In this document: positions 5,757 to 6,990 of the stretch, piece after piece
Layout: every line of letters starts with the position of its first letter
How positions within the stretch are numbered: the stretch's first letter is position 1
Source: Kordiimonadaceae bacterium UBA4441
GTDB lineage: Bacteria > Pseudomonadota > Alphaproteobacteria > Sphingomonadales > Emcibacteraceae
Length of the DNA stretch: 6,990 bases
Reading direction: 5' to 3'
Assembly (NCBI GenBank): GCA_002390425.1
Contig: DGPL01000022.1
Location: 1 to 6,990 of the forward strand
Notes under the pieces: generated by a model
What the model saw: the letters and a program-made list of their open reading frames with translations, nothing else
Told to the model about the DNA's origin: nothing
Databases searched by the model: none
Made by a program: the position numbers and the translations under genes

Positions 5757-6892
5757 CATTTAATATGGATATTACCGAAACGGACGGCGAAGCCCGTACA
5801 GGCGTTATAAATACGGTTCGTGGTGAAATAAGAACGCCTGCCTTTATGCCGGTTGGCACTGCCGCCACCGTTAAGGCAATGAAACCAGAAACGGTTCGGG
5901 AAACGGGCGCTGATATTTTGCTTGGGAATACCTATCATTTAATGTTACGTCCAACCGCAGAACGCATCGCAAAGCTTGGCGGCCTTCATCAATTTATGAA
6001 TTGGGATCGTCCGATTTTGACGGACAGCGGCGGATTTCAGGTAATGTCATTGGCGCAACTTCGCAAAATCACAGAAGAGGGGGTTTCCTTTCAATCCCAC
6101 ATTGACGGTAGCAAACATATGTTAAGCCCCGAACGCAGCATGGAAATTCAACGATTGCTCGGCTCAAACATTGTGATGGCATTTGATGAATGTACGCCTT
6201 ACCCCGCGACGGAAAAAGAGACGGAAGAAAGCATGCTTCTTTCCATGCGCTGGGCGAAGCGTTCCTATGATGCGTTTCATAATGGGTCGGATCATGCAAA
6301 GGATAATGCCCTTTTCGGTATTGTGCAGGGCGGTGTTTTTGAAAACTTGCGTGCGCAATCCGCCGCGGCCCTTAAGGAAATTGATTTTCATGGCTATGCC
6401 ATTGGTGGCCTTGCGGTTGGGGAAGGGCAAGACGTTATGTTTGAAGTGCTTGATTTCACCATGCCACATATGCCGCATGATAAACCACGTTATTTAATGG
6501 GCGTCGGAAAACCCGATGATATTGTTGGCGCGGTAGAACGCGGAATTGATATGTTTGATTGCGTTATGCCATCCCGTAGCGGCCGAACAGGACAAGCATT
6601 CACAAGACGCGGTACATTAAACATGAAAAATGCCCGTCATACAGATGATCCACGCCCTATGGATAGCGAATGTAATTGTTCAGCGTGCCAAAGTTATAGT
6701 CGCGCCTATATTTCCCATTTAATCAGAAGTGGTGAGATTCTTGGCCCAATGTTGCTAACGGAACATAATTTAACCTATTATCAGGATCTGATGGCGGGGT
6801 TAAGAGGGGCAATATCGCAGAAAAAACTATCCGATTTTGTTGAAAAATTCCATGAAACACGCGCACTTGGCGATATTGAGCCAATTGATTGA
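5753..6892 (+). CDS. tgt: tRNA-guanine transglycosylase (queuine/preQ1)
   Basis: Bacterial Tgt exchanges guanine 34 of tRNAs with GUN anticodons (Asp, Asn, His, Tyr) for preQ1, the entry step of queuosine into tRNA. At 379 residues it is full length. All key residues align with the Zymomonas mobilis enzyme with one constant shift of 11: Asp91 in DSGGFQ (Asp102, general acid/base), Asp145 and Cys147 in FDEC (Asp156 and Cys158, base recognition), Asp269 in MFDCVMP (Asp280, nucleophile), and the zinc ligands Cys307, Cys309, Cys312 and His338 (Cys318, Cys320, Cys323, His349). This strongly supports an intact TIM-barrel enzyme of the bacterial type. AGAGGA (5741-5746) lies 6 bp before the ATG, which overlaps the queA stop as ATGA, implying coupled translation. 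An in-frame ATG at 5765 is a less likely alternative start. Confidence 0.98.
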   Translation: MTFNMDITETDGEARTGVINTVRGEIRTPAFMPVGTAATVKAMKPETVRETGADILLGNTYHLMLRPTAERIAKLGGLHQFMNWDRPILTDSGGFQVMSLAQLRKITEEGVSFQSHIDGSKHMLSPERSMEIQRLLGSNIVMAFDECTPYPATEKETEESMLLSMRWAKRSYDAFHNGSDHAKDNALFGIVQGGVFENLRAQSAAALKEIDFHGYAIGGLAVGEGQDVMFEVLDFTMPHMPHDKPRYLMGVGKPDDIVGAVERGIDMFDCVMPSRSGRTGQAFTRRGTLNMKNARHTDDPRPMDSECNCSACQSYSRAYISHLIRSGEILGPMLLTEHNLTYYQDLMAGLRGAISQKKLSDFVEKFHETRALGDIEPID

Positions 6893-6922
6893 ATTTTTTA
6901 TCAAAAAAGTGTCAAATTTCTA

Positions 6923-6951
6923 TTGACCAATTAATCGAGTGGCCTTATGTT
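6923..6951 (+). promoter_or_regulatory. Promoter of the downstream tRNA gene
   Basis: TTGACC (6923-6928, 5 of 6 to the -35 consensus) and TATGTT (6946-6951, 4 of 6 to the -10 consensus) are separated by exactly 17 bp. A start near 6958 would give a leader of about 12 nt before the tRNA. The bases just after the -10 (CCGCTC) form a GC-rich discriminator, typical of stable-RNA promoters under stringent control. The site is convincing by position and match, but activity is inferred. Confidence 0.7.
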
Positions 6952-6969
6952 CCGCTCACCTCTTCATGA

Positions 6970-6990
6970 GGGCCCGTAGCTCAGCTGGTA
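6970..6990 (+). tRNA. tRNA gene, 5' part only, cut by the window edge
   Basis: The last 21 bases fit the start of a tRNA: acceptor strand GGGCCCG (6970-6976), T8 and A9, D-stem GCTC (6979-6982), and a D-loop beginning AGCTGGTA with the invariant GG. The anticodon lies outside, so the identity cannot be read. The acceptor and D-arm recall lysine tRNAs of Alphaproteobacteria, which is only a guess from memory. The gene has its own promoter candidate at 6923-6951. Confidence 0.85.

Noticed and set aside
6885..6908. Candidate terminator after tgt: TTGAT/ATCAA and TTTTTT-ATC-AAAAAA inverted repeats
   Set aside because: The stems are short and A/T-only, with no GC-rich stem followed by a T tract, so it is not a credible intrinsic terminator.

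Overview
The window is a stretch of core bacterial chromosome. Six protein genes lie head to tail on the + strand: gyrA, coaD, two adjacent cyclophilin-type peptidyl-prolyl isomerase genes (the first exported, the second cytosolic), queA and tgt. The 5' end of a tRNA gene is cut by the right edge. The gene order, the style of the GyrA, Tgt and CoaD proteins, and the tgt-tRNA junction suggest an alphaproteobacterium. From memory, the gyrA-coaD-ppi-ppi-queA-tgt order recurs in that class. The DNA is AT-rich for the class, with many A/T-ending codons and an upstream region that falls to about 12% G+C over 61-180. I cannot assign a genus; a marine or free-living AT-rich lineage is a guess.

Layout. 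1-337: AT-rich and without a convincing gene; it probably carries the operon promoter (candidate at 226-254). 338-3112: gyrA, starting at TTG. 3116-3625: coaD, 3 bp after gyrA, with its Shine-Dalgarno inside the last two gyrA codons. 3647-4216: exported cyclophilin with a signal peptide. 4226-4699: cytosolic cyclophilin. 4716-5756: queA. 5753-6892: tgt, overlapping queA by 4 bp (ATGA). 6893-6969: spacer with a good sigma70-type promoter. 6970-6990: start of a tRNA.

The gaps inside the cluster are 3, 21, 9 and 16 bp, plus one 4-bp overlap. No internal intrinsic terminator is visible, so one long transcript from upstream of gyrA to tgt is the simplest reading. The genes serve different basic processes: DNA supercoiling (GyrA), the penultimate step of coenzyme A synthesis (CoaD), proline isomerisation during folding in two compartments, and queuosine modification of tRNA (Tgt inserts preQ1, QueA then adds the epoxycyclopentanediol precursor). 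Only queA and tgt share a pathway.

I found no new defence, mobile or otherwise undescribed system. What deserves a second look is small-scale: an 18-bp perfect palindrome that coincides with the extra residues of the exported cyclophilin, a GC-rich 9-bp hairpin early in queA, a charged insert and a repeat-bearing acidic tail in GyrA, the very AT-rich gyrA upstream region with its TTG start, and a GC-rich discriminator at the tRNA promoter.
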